Below are positions 52,722 through 61,106 of a stretch of DNA of 64,000 bases, piece by piece. The stretch comes from Labilibaculum sp. K2S (lineage in GTDB: Bacteria; Bacteroidota; Bacteroidia; Bacteroidales; Marinifilaceae), in the NCBI RefSeq assembly GCF_030372765.1, contig NZ_JAUCMW010000003.1, positions 124,001-188,000 of the forward strand, given 5' to 3'. The number at the start of each line of letters is the position of its first letter. Position 1 is the first letter of the stretch. The notes below the pieces were generated by a model, which did not search any database, was not told the origin of the DNA, and saw only the letters and a list, made by a program, of their open reading frames with translations. Position numbers and translations under genes: made by a program.

Positions 52722-53903
52722 TTATTTTTCACCTGCAGATGGTTTGGTTCTTAAAATTTGAAATTTACCCAAGAGCTTTTTCTGATCTTCTATTGGAGCG
52801 ACTGAAGACGCTTTATATTTGTTTTTACGTTTTTGATAGTGTTGAGAATCTCCCCATTCTCCGTAGCCTATAACTCCATCTGCCATATTAATTCTGGCTT
52901 CCATGCAGTTGGTGCAATCATCAGCACCTTCATCAATGCATGGTTTGTTTTGGTAAAGTAGATAATTTGCTCTTTCGGTGGTTGGCGTAATGTTGGGCAT
53001 AATAATATTGGCTCCAATTCGCAGTGCTTTTTCTCTTCCCAGCGGATCGATTGCTTGAAGGGCAGTGGCCGAAGCAATATTAATATCCTTCATCATGATT
53101 CTAAGTACAGCAATCATTTTTAAAGTGAGGCGGAATCGATCATTCAAACTCATTAATTGATCTTTGAATTGATACATTGGAGTTTGATCGTGTTCAATAA
53201 ATGGTCCCATGCCAACCATGTCGATATCAAACTTTTGCATAAAAAGCAGGTCGTTGGCCAAATCATCGTAAGTCTGAAAAGGAATTCCAATCATGACTCC
53301 GGTTCCGGTTTGATAGCCAATTTCCTGAAGATATTTTAGGCATTTCAACCTTGTTTCGTGCGAATGTTCTTCGTTGTTAGGGTGGATTCTATTGTAGAGA
53401 TCTTTGTTGCTCGATTCAATGCGCAATAAATAACGGTGAGCACCTGCATCAAACCATTTTTGATAGGTTTCTTTTGTTTGTTCTCCTATCGAAATGGTAA
53501 TTCCGAGTTCATTATTACTGACTTTTTTAATCTCTTTCAGTAAGTTCTCAATTCGATCAATAAATTTTTGGTCCGATCTTTCTCCCGATTGCAATACTAA
53601 AGAACCATACTTGTTTTCGTAAGCAAATTTTGCCGCTTTCAGTATTTCTTCATCTGCAATATCGTATCTGTTTACGGTGCTGTTGCTTGCACGAATTCCA
53701 CAATAAAGACAATCTTTTTTACAAATGTTTGAGAATTCAACCAATCCACGGAAGTGCACATTTTTCCCAACATATTTTAGTTTTATTTTTGATGATTTCC
53801 CAAATAATGCTTTTTCATCTTCATCTTTCGATTGTAATAATCGAATAATATCACCTTTGGTGAATTGATCTTGTTGCAAGATCTGCTCAATTGTTTTAGT
53901 CAT
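52722..53903 (-). CDS. hydE: [FeFe] hydrogenase maturase HydE (radical SAM)
   Basis: 393 residues. Radical-SAM motif CKKDCLYC (Cys61, 65, 68) with GIRASN after it, as in HydE; then GSLVLQSGERSDQKFIDRIENLLKEI and GVMIGIPFQTYDDLANDLLFMQKFDIDMVGMGPFI. The C-terminal CIDEGADDCTNCM resembles the optional second cluster site of HydE. HydE helps to build the bridging dithiolate of the H-cluster. It faces hydG and the TM1266-like gene. Confidence 0.94.
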   Translation of the reverse strand: MTKTIEQILQQDQFTKGDIIRLLQSKDEDEKALFGKSSKIKLKYVGKNVHFRGLVEFSNICKKDCLYCGIRASNSTVNRYDIADEEILKAAKFAYENKYGSLVLQSGERSDQKFIDRIENLLKEIKKVSNNELGITISIGEQTKETYQKWFDAGAHRYLLRIESSNKDLYNRIHPNNEEHSHETRLKCLKYLQEIGYQTGTGVMIGIPFQTYDDLANDLLFMQKFDIDMVGMGPFIEHDQTPMYQFKDQLMSLNDRFRLTLKMIAVLRIMMKDINIASATALQAIDPLGREKALRIGANIIMPNITPTTERANYLLYQNKPCIDEGADDCTNCMEARINMADGVIGYGEWGDSQHYQKRKNKYKASSVAPIEDQKKLLGKFQILRTKPSAGEK

Positions 53904-53931
53904 CTGGAATTAGTTGCTTTTAACTTGACAG

Positions 53932-53939
53932 CAAAATTA
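53932..53939 (-). promoter_or_regulatory. -7 element of hydE
   Basis: The minus strand reads TAATTTTG, fitting TAnnTTTG, about 30 bases before the hydE ATG. The -33 element is unclear. Confidence 0.38.
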
Positions 53940-53956
53940 CAGATAAAATTTTAGCT

Positions 53957-53978
53957 TTTTGTACCATGCGATACAAAA
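53957..53978. promoter_or_regulatory. Inverted repeat upstream of hydE, possible operator
   Basis: TTTTGTA (53957-53963) and TACAAAA (53972-53978) are inverted copies with an 8-base spacer, close to the hydE -35 region. A related TTTTTTGTAAC word lies upstream of hydG (50759-50769) and of the TM1266-like gene (52256-52266). A shared regulator is possible but unproven. Confidence 0.35.
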
Positions 53979-54115
53979 TGGATATTTGCATTGTAAACTC
54001 CGAATTTAATTATTTTGTAATGCATTGATAAAAAAATGCTTATCTCAAATTTGAGAATTGTCAGTTTTTACGTTAACGTTTGTTTTTGCTTACAGTTTGT
54101 TGGGTAAATCACTCT

Positions 54116-54142
54116 TTTGGGAATAGAATATTATTATATTTG
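54116..54142 (+). promoter_or_regulatory. Promoter of the acyl-CoA synthetase gene
   Basis: TATATTTG at 54135-54142 is a perfect -7 box; TTTG at 54116-54119 is only 15 bases upstream, shorter than usual. It leaves a leader of about 28 bases. Confidence 0.5.
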
Positions 54143-54174
54143 TCGCAAAATAGCAAAACACTAAACAACAAAAA

Positions 54175-56232
54175 ATGATAAACGAACAGTTACTTAACCC
54201 TAAGAGTATTGTAGTTGTCGGAGGTTCCGATGATGTGCAAAAACCAGGAGGTAAGGTCTTAAAAAACTTAATTGATGGTAATTTTAAAGGAGATCTTTAT
54301 GTTTCAAATCCTAAAATGGACAAAGTTCAGGGGGTTGAATCATACAAAGATCTGAAGGATTTACCACAAGTAGATTTAGCAATTATAGCCATTGCCGCTA
54401 AATTTTGTCCTTCAACCATTAAATTTCTTGCTGAAGAAAAAAATACGAGAGCTTTTATCATTCTTTCTGCCGGATTTAGTGAAGAAAATGAAGAAGGTGA
54501 GAAACTTGAAAAAGAGATTGTGGAGATTGTTAATTCAGTGGGAGGTTCTTTAATTGGGCCAAACTGTGTTGGTGTATTAAATTCCAATTATAATGGTGTT
54601 TTTACAACACCTATTCCAAGTTTAGATTCCAAAGGATGTGACTTTATTTCAGGTTCGGGAGCAACGGCAGTGTTTATTATGGAATCTGGTGTTCCAAAAG
54701 GATTATCTTTCTCAAGTGTATATTCTGTAGGAAACTCCGCACAAATGGGTGTTGAAGAGATTCTTAAATACATGGATGAGAGTTTTAATCCTGAAACAAG
54801 CAGTAAGGTTAAGTTATTATATATCGAGAACATCGATAAGCCAGCCATGCTTTTAAAGCATGCTTCCTCTTTAATCCGTAAAGGGTGTAAAATTGCAGCT
54901 ATCAAATCGGGTAGTTCCGAAGCTGGAAGTCGAGCTGCATCTTCGCATACAGGAGCTCTTGCCAGTCCTGATGCGGCTGTTGCTGCCTTGTTTGAAAAAG
55001 CAGGTATTGTTCGTTGCAAGGGGAGAGATGAATTGGCTACGGTTGCCTCAATTTTCATGCATCCGGAGTTAAAAGGAAAAAATATTGCTATAATTACTCA
55101 CGCTGGAGGACCTGCGGTAATGTTAACAGATTCTCTTTCTAACAATGGATTGGATGTTCCTCATATCGAAGGACTCAAAGCAGATGCGTTGTTAGAGAAA
55201 CTATATGGCGGATCATCGGTTTCTAATCCTATTGATTTTTTAGCAACAGGTACTGCACAGCAATTAGGAGATATTATTGATGCTTGTGAAAATGACTTTG
55301 ATAATATTGATGCAATGGCTGTAATATTTGGTAGTCCGGGATTATTTCCTGTGTACGATGTTTATGATCTTCTGCATGAGAAAATGAAGCAATGTAAAAA
55401 ACCAATCTACCCAATTCTGCCATCGATAGTTAATGTTAAAGATGAAATTGAGCATTTTTTGGCTAAAGGAAGAATTAATTTCCCAGATGAAGTTGTGTTT
55501 GGTGATGCATTGGCAAAGGTTTATAATACATCAAAACCTCAAGCTGAGGAAATTGAAATGCCTGAAGTTGATAAAGAAGCAATTCGTAAAATTATTGATG
55601 AGGCTGAAAATGGTTACTTGAGTCCGGAACAACTGCATAATTTATTGGATGCAGCAGGAATTGCAAGAGCCAAAGAAGGTGTTGCCGATACTGAAGATGA
55701 AATTGCAGCTATGGCAAAAGAAATCGGTTTTCCTTTAGTGATGAAGGTTGTTGGACCGGTTCATAAATCGGATGTTGGCGGAGTTACTTTAAATGTGAAA
55801 GACGAGGAAACTGTTCGTTCTGAATTCAGAAGAATGATGCAGATTAAAGATACCTATGCCGTTATGCTGGCACAGATGCTAAAAGGTACCGAAGTGTTTA
55901 TCGGAGCAAAACGCGAAGATAAGTTCGGGCACATGGTGTTGTGTGGTTTAGGAGGTATTTTTATCGAAATTTTAAAAGATGTGAAAGCATCATTGGCACC
56001 AATTGCCAGGCAAGAAGCACACGAAATGATTCAAGGATTAAAATCTTATGGAATTATTAAAGGTGTAAGAGGACAGGAACCTGTTAATGAAGATAAATTT
56101 GCTGATGCAATTACAAGAGTTGCGGCTTTAATGAAAGTTGCTCCTGAAATTTTCGAAATGGATTTAAACCCTCTTTTAGGAAATAAAAATGCTGTAGTTG
56201 CTGTTGATGCACGTATTCGAATTGAAAAATAA
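54175..56232 (+). CDS. ADP-forming acetyl/acyl-CoA synthetase, fused alpha-beta
   Basis: 685 residues. Alpha part (residues 1 to about 450): CoA-binding domain (NPKSIVVVGGSDDVQKPGGKVLKNLIDGNFKGDLYVSNP) and CoA-ligase domains with the catalytic phosphohistidine in AASSHTGALASPDAAVAALF. Beta part: ATP-grasp domain (GFPLVMKVVGPVHKSDVGGVTLNVKDEE, GTEVFIGAKREDKFGHMVLCGLGGIFIEI, EMDLNPLL). It converts acyl-CoA, ADP and Pi to acid, CoA and ATP, a main energy step in peptide and pyruvate fermentation. Substrate (acetyl or branched acyl) is not fixed by sequence. Confidence 0.93.
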   Translation: MINEQLLNPKSIVVVGGSDDVQKPGGKVLKNLIDGNFKGDLYVSNPKMDKVQGVESYKDLKDLPQVDLAIIAIAAKFCPSTIKFLAEEKNTRAFIILSAGFSEENEEGEKLEKEIVEIVNSVGGSLIGPNCVGVLNSNYNGVFTTPIPSLDSKGCDFISGSGATAVFIMESGVPKGLSFSSVYSVGNSAQMGVEEILKYMDESFNPETSSKVKLLYIENIDKPAMLLKHASSLIRKGCKIAAIKSGSSEAGSRAASSHTGALASPDAAVAALFEKAGIVRCKGRDELATVASIFMHPELKGKNIAIITHAGGPAVMLTDSLSNNGLDVPHIEGLKADALLEKLYGGSSVSNPIDFLATGTAQQLGDIIDACENDFDNIDAMAVIFGSPGLFPVYDVYDLLHEKMKQCKKPIYPILPSIVNVKDEIEHFLAKGRINFPDEVVFGDALAKVYNTSKPQAEEIEMPEVDKEAIRKIIDEAENGYLSPEQLHNLLDAAGIARAKEGVADTEDEIAAMAKEIGFPLVMKVVGPVHKSDVGGVTLNVKDEETVRSEFRRMMQIKDTYAVMLAQMLKGTEVFIGAKREDKFGHMVLCGLGGIFIEILKDVKASLAPIARQEAHEMIQGLKSYGIIKGVRGQEPVNEDKFADAITRVAALMKVAPEIFEMDLNPLLGNKNAVVAVDARIRIEK

Positions 56233-56260
56233 TCCCGAATTTATTCGGAATTAAAATTTA

Positions 56261-56268
56261 TAATTTTG
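56261..56268 (+). promoter_or_regulatory. -7 element at the start of a small membrane protein gene
   Basis: TAATTTTG fits TAnnTTTG and ends 2 bases before the ATG at 56271, so any transcript from it would be leaderless. A CCGAA...TTCGG hairpin just upstream (56234-56249) may be the acyl-CoA synthetase terminator; it has no T run. Confidence 0.35.
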
Positions 56269-56270
56269 TG

Positions 56271-56420
56271 ATGAGAAAGTTGAAAGATCTAAGTTTAAAT
56301 GAGAAGTTGATGATTAGTTTTGTGGTGATTTTATTGTTAGGAATTGCCGTGAAATGGAAAGGAGTTAAAGAAGGTTTTTTCAATGGGTGGAATAAATACA
56401 CAGAACAAACAGATAAATAA
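56271..56420 (+). CDS. Small predicted membrane protein, 49 residues
   Basis: A short frame that starts MRKLKDLSLNEKLMISFVVIL and ends NKYTEQTDK. One hydrophobic helix (LMISFVVILLLGIAV) between a charged start and a Lys/Trp-rich second half (KWKGVKEGFFNGWNKY), typical of real small membrane proteins. The TAA stop is followed by a second in-frame stop. It lies 38 bases after the acyl-CoA synthetase gene, so may be cotranscribed. No known family; function unknown. Confidence 0.55.
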   Translation: MRKLKDLSLNEKLMISFVVILLLGIAVKWKGVKEGFFNGWNKYTEQTDK

Positions 56421-56428
56421 TAGTATTG

Positions 56429-56534
56429 ATAGCATGGGAATTTCTCATGCTATTGATTTAGAATAAAACTATACATGAAACGTCCATGTATAAAGCTTTC
56501 TGCACACAGGGAGATGATTATATGGCAAGTTCCA
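56429..56534 (+). promoter_or_regulatory. Structured leader upstream of the membrane-protein gene
   Basis: Three hairpins follow each other: ATAGCATG/CATGCTAT (56429-56453), TATACATG/CATGTATA (56470-56492), and ATGG/CCAT near 56521-56534. This 5' region does not match a riboswitch class I know. It could be terminator plus leader, or an unknown RNA element. Confidence 0.35.
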
Positions 56535-56562
56535 TCTGACAAGAACTTAAAATTATAAACAG

Positions 56563-57255
56563 ATGAAAAAACAAGATTTTATTTTTGCCTTTAGCTTCCT
56601 TCTTTTGTTTTTGCCATTTTTTATTTCTCAAACAGTTTTTGATTTCTATGTTGACTTTAACAAGGCGCACGGAATGATTACCAGTTTTGCGAAATTTGCA
56701 GTGTTGGCAACTATAGGTGAGCTTATAGGACTTAGATTAAGAACAGGAAACTATTGTCAAACCGGATTTGGAATAGTTCCACGGGCAATCGTTTGGGGAT
56801 TTTTAGGGATGACCATTAAATTGGCTTTTGTGATTTTTGCAACAGGAACACCTGTTTTCTTATCCTATTTGGGTGTTGAAGGAGCTGTTGACGCAATGAA
56901 AGGAGATTTTTCTCTTGTGAAATTATTGGTTGCATTTGTCACCTCTGCCTGTCTTAATTTAATTTATGCTCCGGTTATGATGACACTTCATAAAATTACC
57001 GACACGCATATTCTTGATAATGGAGGTACATTGTCAGGATTTATGAGACCAATTCAGATTTCCAGAATTTTCATCAATCTTAATTGGGATGTTCAGTGGA
57101 ATTTTGTCTTTAAAAAAACCATTCCTTTTTTCTGGATTCCTGCCCATACAATTACCTTTTTATTACCTCCCGATTTTCAGGTTTTGTTTGCGGCCTTATT
57201 GGGGATCGTTTTAGGGGTTTTACTTGCAATTGCAAGTTTGAAAAGTTCCAAATAA
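56563..57255 (+). CDS. Uncharacterised multispanning membrane protein
   Basis: 230 residues with about five or six hydrophobic segments (DFIFAFSFLLLFLPFFISQTVF; FAKFAVLATIGELIGLRL; AIVWGFLGMTIKLAFVIFAT; LLVAFVTSACLNLIYAPVMMTLHK; IPAHTITFLLPPDFQVLFAALLGIVLGVLLAIA). I do not recognise a named family; the fold recalls Mpv17-like or small transporter proteins but without clear signature. Lies 62 bases before flavodoxin, and between energy-metabolism genes. Function unknown. Confidence 0.65.
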   Translation: MKKQDFIFAFSFLLLFLPFFISQTVFDFYVDFNKAHGMITSFAKFAVLATIGELIGLRLRTGNYCQTGFGIVPRAIVWGFLGMTIKLAFVIFATGTPVFLSYLGVEGAVDAMKGDFSLVKLLVAFVTSACLNLIYAPVMMTLHKITDTHILDNGGTLSGFMRPIQISRIFINLNWDVQWNFVFKKTIPFFWIPAHTITFLLPPDFQVLFAALLGIVLGVLLAIASLKSSK

Positions 57256-57317
57256 TTTTAACTTTGTAAGAACGTTAAACACACAAACAAAATTGATATC
57301 ACTAAACACTGTATCCT

Positions 57318-57839
57318 ATGAGTAAAATTGGATTGTTTTATGGCCCGGAAGGTGGAAATGTAGAAAGAGTAGCTAAGCTACTTGCTGAAAAAGTAGATTC
57401 TGATCGAATTGTAGTTCATAAGGTTAAGGATTGTGAGGCTAAAGATGTAGCTCAGTATTCCAATATTATTATGGGGATTTCGACTCTAGGTAAACACACT
57501 TGGTCTTCAGATAATTCCGGAAATGATTGGGATATTTTCTTGCCAAAATTGAATGGGGTAGATTTAAAAGGAAAAAAAGTAGCTCTTTTTGGTTTAGGTG
57601 ATCATATTGCTTACGCAGATTTCTTTGTTGATTCAATGGGCGATTTGGCTGATAGTATTAAATTAACTGGTGCCGAAATTGTAGGACAGGTAAGTGATGA
57701 AGGGTATGAATATAGTGAGTCGAGAGCTTTTAGAGAGGGTAAATTTGTTGGTTTACCTTTAGATGAAGATTTTGAAGATGATTTAACTGAAGAAAGAGTG
57801 GAGAATTGGGTGAAATTAATTCTTCCTGAATTTGAATAA
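57318..57839 (+). CDS. fldA: Flavodoxin
   Basis: 173 residues. Begins SKIGLFYGPEGGNVERVAKLLAEKV, where the usual FMN phosphate loop (GSTTGNTE) is altered to GPEGGNVE, then IIMGISTLGKHTWSSDNSGNDWDIFLPKL (the W loop at the flavin) and KVALFGLGDHIAYADFFVDSMGDL, the second FMN loop. This is the long-chain form. It carries one or two electrons at low potential in place of ferredoxin, fitting the hydrogenase and 2-oxoacid oxidoreductases nearby. Induction by iron limitation is possible; no Fur site was identified. Confidence 0.9.
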   Translation: MSKIGLFYGPEGGNVERVAKLLAEKVDSDRIVVHKVKDCEAKDVAQYSNIIMGISTLGKHTWSSDNSGNDWDIFLPKLNGVDLKGKKVALFGLGDHIAYADFFVDSMGDLADSIKLTGAEIVGQVSDEGYEYSESRAFREGKFVGLPLDEDFEDDLTEERVENWVKLILPEFE

Positions 57840-57859
57840 TTAGAGGAATATAAATATTT

Positions 57860-57891
57860 AGGCTGACGGTTTACCGATCAGCCTTTTTTTT
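57860..57891 (+). terminator. Terminator of the flavodoxin gene
   Basis: AGGCTGA (57860-57866) pairs with TCAGCCT (57878-57884), with an inner CGGT/ACCG stem, followed by a T run. Confidence 0.88.
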
Positions 57892-58043
57892 GTGCCGATT
57901 GTGTTGATTTGATATTTCGACAACGATTACTTTGATTGTATTTCAATTATATCAGGATGATTAGTTTTAAATTGTAATGAATTTTCGTAAAATTGCAATG
58001 ATCTAAAATTACACCAGTTTTTAATAAAATACGTAAACCAAAA

Positions 58044-59363
58044 ATGATGAAAACCCCAATAAACTCTCAAATTGTTGATCAAAAACTTGCTTTGTGCGAG
58101 ATTCATAAGATGGAGGATGCCACAATTCGAGATGTGGTTCGTGTTGTTAATATGATTGAAGAAGAAAGTGGCGAGAAGTTCATTCGTATGGAGATGGGAG
58201 TTCCGGGACTAAAACCGGCAAAAGTAGGAATAGAAGCAGAAAAACAAGCTTTGGAAGATGGCGTTGCTTCTGCTTACCCTATGTTGGAAGGAGTAAGAGC
58301 ATTAAAAGAGGAAGCATCAAAGTTCGTGAAGAATTTTATGAATGTAGACATTGCCCCTGAAGGTATTGTTCCCACAGTAGGTTCAATGCAAGGTGGTTAT
58401 GCTGCATTTATGGCCATAGGTAATTGTGATGCTAAAAAAGACACCATATTATTTATTGATCCAGGATTTCCGGTTCAAAAAACTCAGTTAGAGGTAATGA
58501 ATCAGAAATATGAATCTTTCGATGTATTCAATTATCGGGGAGATAAGTTGAAAGCAAAACTGGAAGAGTTTTTGGTAAAAGGAAATATCGCGGGTATCAT
58601 TTATTCGAACCCAAACAATCCTGCATGGATTTGTTTTAATGAGGATGAGTTGAAAATAATAGGAGAGTTGGCGAATAAGTATGACACAATTGTTATGGAA
58701 GATTTAGCCTACTTCGCTATGGATTTCCGAACTGACCTTAGTCAGCCTGGTGTTGCTCCTTATCAGCCAAGTGTTGCTAATTATACCGACAATTATGTGT
58801 TGATGATTTCCAGTTCAAAAGCATTTAGTTATGCCGGTCAGCGTATTGGATTGCTATGCATTTCAAATAAATTATTTCACAAGCGTTTCGAACATTTAAA
58901 ATCACGATTTGGAGCCGATGAATTTGGTTATACTCTTATTTATAGAATTATTTACACCTTATCATCCGGGACTTCTCATTCTGCTCAATATGCTTTACGT
59001 GCAATGTTGAAGGCTGCCAATGAAGGTGAATTTAATTTTATTGAAGAGGTAAAAGAGTATGGAGAGAGAGCCAAAATCATGAAAAAACTATTTTTAGAAA
59101 ATGGCTTTGAGTTGGTGTATGAGAGTGATATTGATTTGCCTTTGGCTGATGGGTTTTATTTTACGGTTACATATCCTGGTTTAACCGGGTCGGATTTAAA
59201 TAAAAAGCTATTGTATTATGGAATCTCAGCAATTTGTTTGAATGAAACCGGTAGTTTAAAAGAAGGACTTAGAGCTTGCGTTTCGCAAGTTTCCCGAAAG
59301 CAGTTTAATGTATTGGAGTTTCGGTTAAAAGAATTTCATAAACATCATCAGGTATTGGCTTAA
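58044..59363 (+). CDS. PLP-dependent aminotransferase, class I/II
   Basis: 439 residues. Fold type I aminotransferase: FIRMEMGVPGLKP near the N-terminus, GIIYSNPNNPAWICF (SNPNNP motif), DLAYFAMDFRTD and the PLP-lysine in MISSSKAFSYAGQRIGLLC. The arginine for the substrate carboxylate is in GLRACVSQVSRKQF region. It transfers amino groups between amino and 2-oxo acids; the exact substrate is unclear. It could feed 2-oxoacids to the oxidoreductase downstream. Some relatives are valine-pyruvate or aspartate aminotransferases. Confidence 0.85.
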   Translation: MMKTPINSQIVDQKLALCEIHKMEDATIRDVVRVVNMIEEESGEKFIRMEMGVPGLKPAKVGIEAEKQALEDGVASAYPMLEGVRALKEEASKFVKNFMNVDIAPEGIVPTVGSMQGGYAAFMAIGNCDAKKDTILFIDPGFPVQKTQLEVMNQKYESFDVFNYRGDKLKAKLEEFLVKGNIAGIIYSNPNNPAWICFNEDELKIIGELANKYDTIVMEDLAYFAMDFRTDLSQPGVAPYQPSVANYTDNYVLMISSSKAFSYAGQRIGLLCISNKLFHKRFEHLKSRFGADEFGYTLIYRIIYTLSSGTSHSAQYALRAMLKAANEGEFNFIEEVKEYGERAKIMKKLFLENGFELVYESDIDLPLADGFYFTVTYPGLTGSDLNKKLLYYGISAICLNETGSLKEGLRACVSQVSRKQFNVLEFRLKEFHKHHQVLA

Positions 59364-59460
59364 CAGATTGTTGCTAATGATGGTGATAAAGAAAATGTAT
59401 TTGTTTGATAGATAGTGATTTGTGCGAAATACAGATTGAAACTTCAAAATAACAACACTT

Positions 59461-59498
59461 AAAGTTTCATGGATTTGTATTCATGAAACTTTTTTTTT
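59461..59498 (+). terminator. Terminator of the aminotransferase gene
   Basis: AAAGTTTCATG (59461-59471) pairs perfectly with CATGAAACTTT (59482-59492) around a 10-base loop, then T8. Confidence 0.88.
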
Positions 59499-59741
59499 GA
59501 TGTATATTTATATGTTAGAGAATTGATTCTTGTATAAATAATATTATTTATATCAAGTTTCAATTTGTAAGCTACAAGAGGATAAAACAAATAAATTGTT
59601 ACTTTAAGTTGGGATATTTATTTAGACTGATTGTAAATTTCGCAAAATCATAATGAATCGAAAGCAAAATAATGGAAAGTGCTTTTGATTTGTTACCTTT
59701 ATCAGGTAAAATAAAATATAATTCTTAATTCTAAATACGCT
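59499..59741. other. Spacer before the 2-oxoacid oxidoreductase operon
   Basis: About 240 AT-rich bases with no credible gene. A TACCTTTA near 59694 differs by one base from a -7 box and may be the operon promoter; nothing else is recognised. Confidence 0.4.
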
Positions 59742-59969
59742 ATGGCAAAATTCAAAGGCGCTATTGTTGTTGATACCGAAAAATGTAAAGGTTGTGGCTT
59801 ATGTGTTGTAGCCTGCCCTACAAAGGTTATTGAACTTGCGCGCGACGTGAATGGCAAAGGTTATCATTATGCACATATGGCCAATGCAGATGCATGTATT
59901 GGTTGTTCAAGTTGTGGTTTAGTTTGTCCGGACACTGTAATTACCGTTTACAGAGTAAAAGCAAGCTAG
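59742..59969 (+). CDS. 2-oxoacid:ferredoxin oxidoreductase ferredoxin (delta) subunit
   Basis: 75 residues with two [4Fe-4S] motifs, CKGCGLCVVACPTKVIELA and CIGCSSCGLVCPDTVITVY. In four-subunit 2-oxoacid oxidoreductases this small ferredoxin-like subunit hands electrons from the TPP site to ferredoxin. Followed by alpha, beta and gamma subunits in the order D-A-B-C. Confidence 0.92.
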   Translation: MAKFKGAIVVDTEKCKGCGLCVVACPTKVIELARDVNGKGYHYAHMANADACIGCSSCGLVCPDTVITVYRVKAS

Positions 59970-60017
59970 ATTAAGCTACCTTATTCTAAATCTGAAAAAT
60001 TTATAAAAATATTTGTA

Positions 60018-61103
60018 ATGGGAGACGTTCGTTTAATGAAAGGAAATGAGGTTATTGCTGAAGCAGCCATTCGCTGCGGATGTGATGGGTATTTTGGTTA
60101 CCCGATTACTCCTCAATCCGAAATAATGGAAACCCTAATGATCCGCAGACCTCAGGAAGAAACAGGGATGGTGGTTCTACAAGCTGAAAGTGAAGTTGCG
60201 GCCATCAATATGGTTTATGGTGGAGCTTCATGCGGAAAAAAAGTAATGACTTCTTCATCAAGTCCTGGTATTAGTTTAAAAGCAGAAGGGATTACCTATT
60301 TAGCGGGTGCCGAATTGCCTGCTTTGATTGTTAATATCGTTCGGGGCGGACCAGGTTTAGGTACTATTCAGCCAGCTCAGTCAGATTATTTTCAGGCTGT
60401 TAAAGGTGGAGGTCATGGTGATTATAAATTAATTGTATTGGCTCCCGCATCTGTGCAGGAAATGAACGATTTTGTAGATCTTTCATTTAAATTGGCCTTT
60501 AAATATTTAAATCCGGCAATGATTTTATCTGATGGTGTTATTGGTCAGATGATGGAAAAAGTTGAATTGTCAGATTTCAAACCACGATGGACTGCTGAGG
60601 AAATAAAGAAAATTTCGGGATCTTGGGCTACCATAGGTAAAACGGCGGATCGCGAGCGTAATATCTCGACTTCTCTAGACTTGGATTCTGCTAAACAAGA
60701 AATATTCAATCATAAATTGCAGGCGAAATATCGCGCAATGGAAGAGAATGAAGTGAGATTCGAAAAGATTGCATGTGATGATGCAGAATATCTTTTTGTT
60801 GCTTATGGATCTAGTGCCCGTATCTGCCAAAAAGCAGTAGAGCAAGCTCGTGAAAAAGGAATTAAGGTTGGATTGTTACGTCCGATTACCCTTTTCCCAT
60901 ATCCTACTAAAGCGATTCAGGAAATGTTGAAGGATGTGAAAGGAATTTTATCCGTTGAGATGAGCGCAGGTCAAATGGTTGAGGATGTTCGTCTTGCCGT
61001 TAACGGTAAAGTGCCTGTTGAGCATTTTGGACGTTATGGTGGAATCATTCCTACGCCTGAGGAAGTAGTTGAAGCATTGGAACAAAAAATTTTAGGAAAA
61101 TAA
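60018..61103 (+). CDS. vorB: 2-oxoacid (branched-chain) oxidoreductase alpha subunit VorB
   Basis: 361 residues: N-terminal pyrimidine-binding domain with RLMKGNEVIAEAAIRCGCDGYFGYPITPQSEIMETL, ESEVAAINMVYGGASCGKKVMTSSSSPGISL, and the ...PAQSDYFQAVKGGGHGDY segment; C-terminal domain II (YLFVAYGSSARICQKAVEQAREKGIKVGLLRPITLFPYP). This matches VorB-type alpha subunits that accept 2-oxoisovalerate-like acids. In the organism it would turn 2-oxoacids to acyl-CoA, CO2 and reduced ferredoxin. Acceptance of 2-oxoglutarate cannot be excluded. Confidence 0.9.
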   Translation: MGDVRLMKGNEVIAEAAIRCGCDGYFGYPITPQSEIMETLMIRRPQEETGMVVLQAESEVAAINMVYGGASCGKKVMTSSSSPGISLKAEGITYLAGAELPALIVNIVRGGPGLGTIQPAQSDYFQAVKGGGHGDYKLIVLAPASVQEMNDFVDLSFKLAFKYLNPAMILSDGVIGQMMEKVELSDFKPRWTAEEIKKISGSWATIGKTADRERNISTSLDLDSAKQEIFNHKLQAKYRAMEENEVRFEKIACDDAEYLFVAYGSSARICQKAVEQAREKGIKVGLLRPITLFPYPTKAIQEMLKDVKGILSVEMSAGQMVEDVRLAVNGKVPVEHFGRYGGIIPTPEEVVEALEQKILGK

Positions 61104-61106
61104 GTT

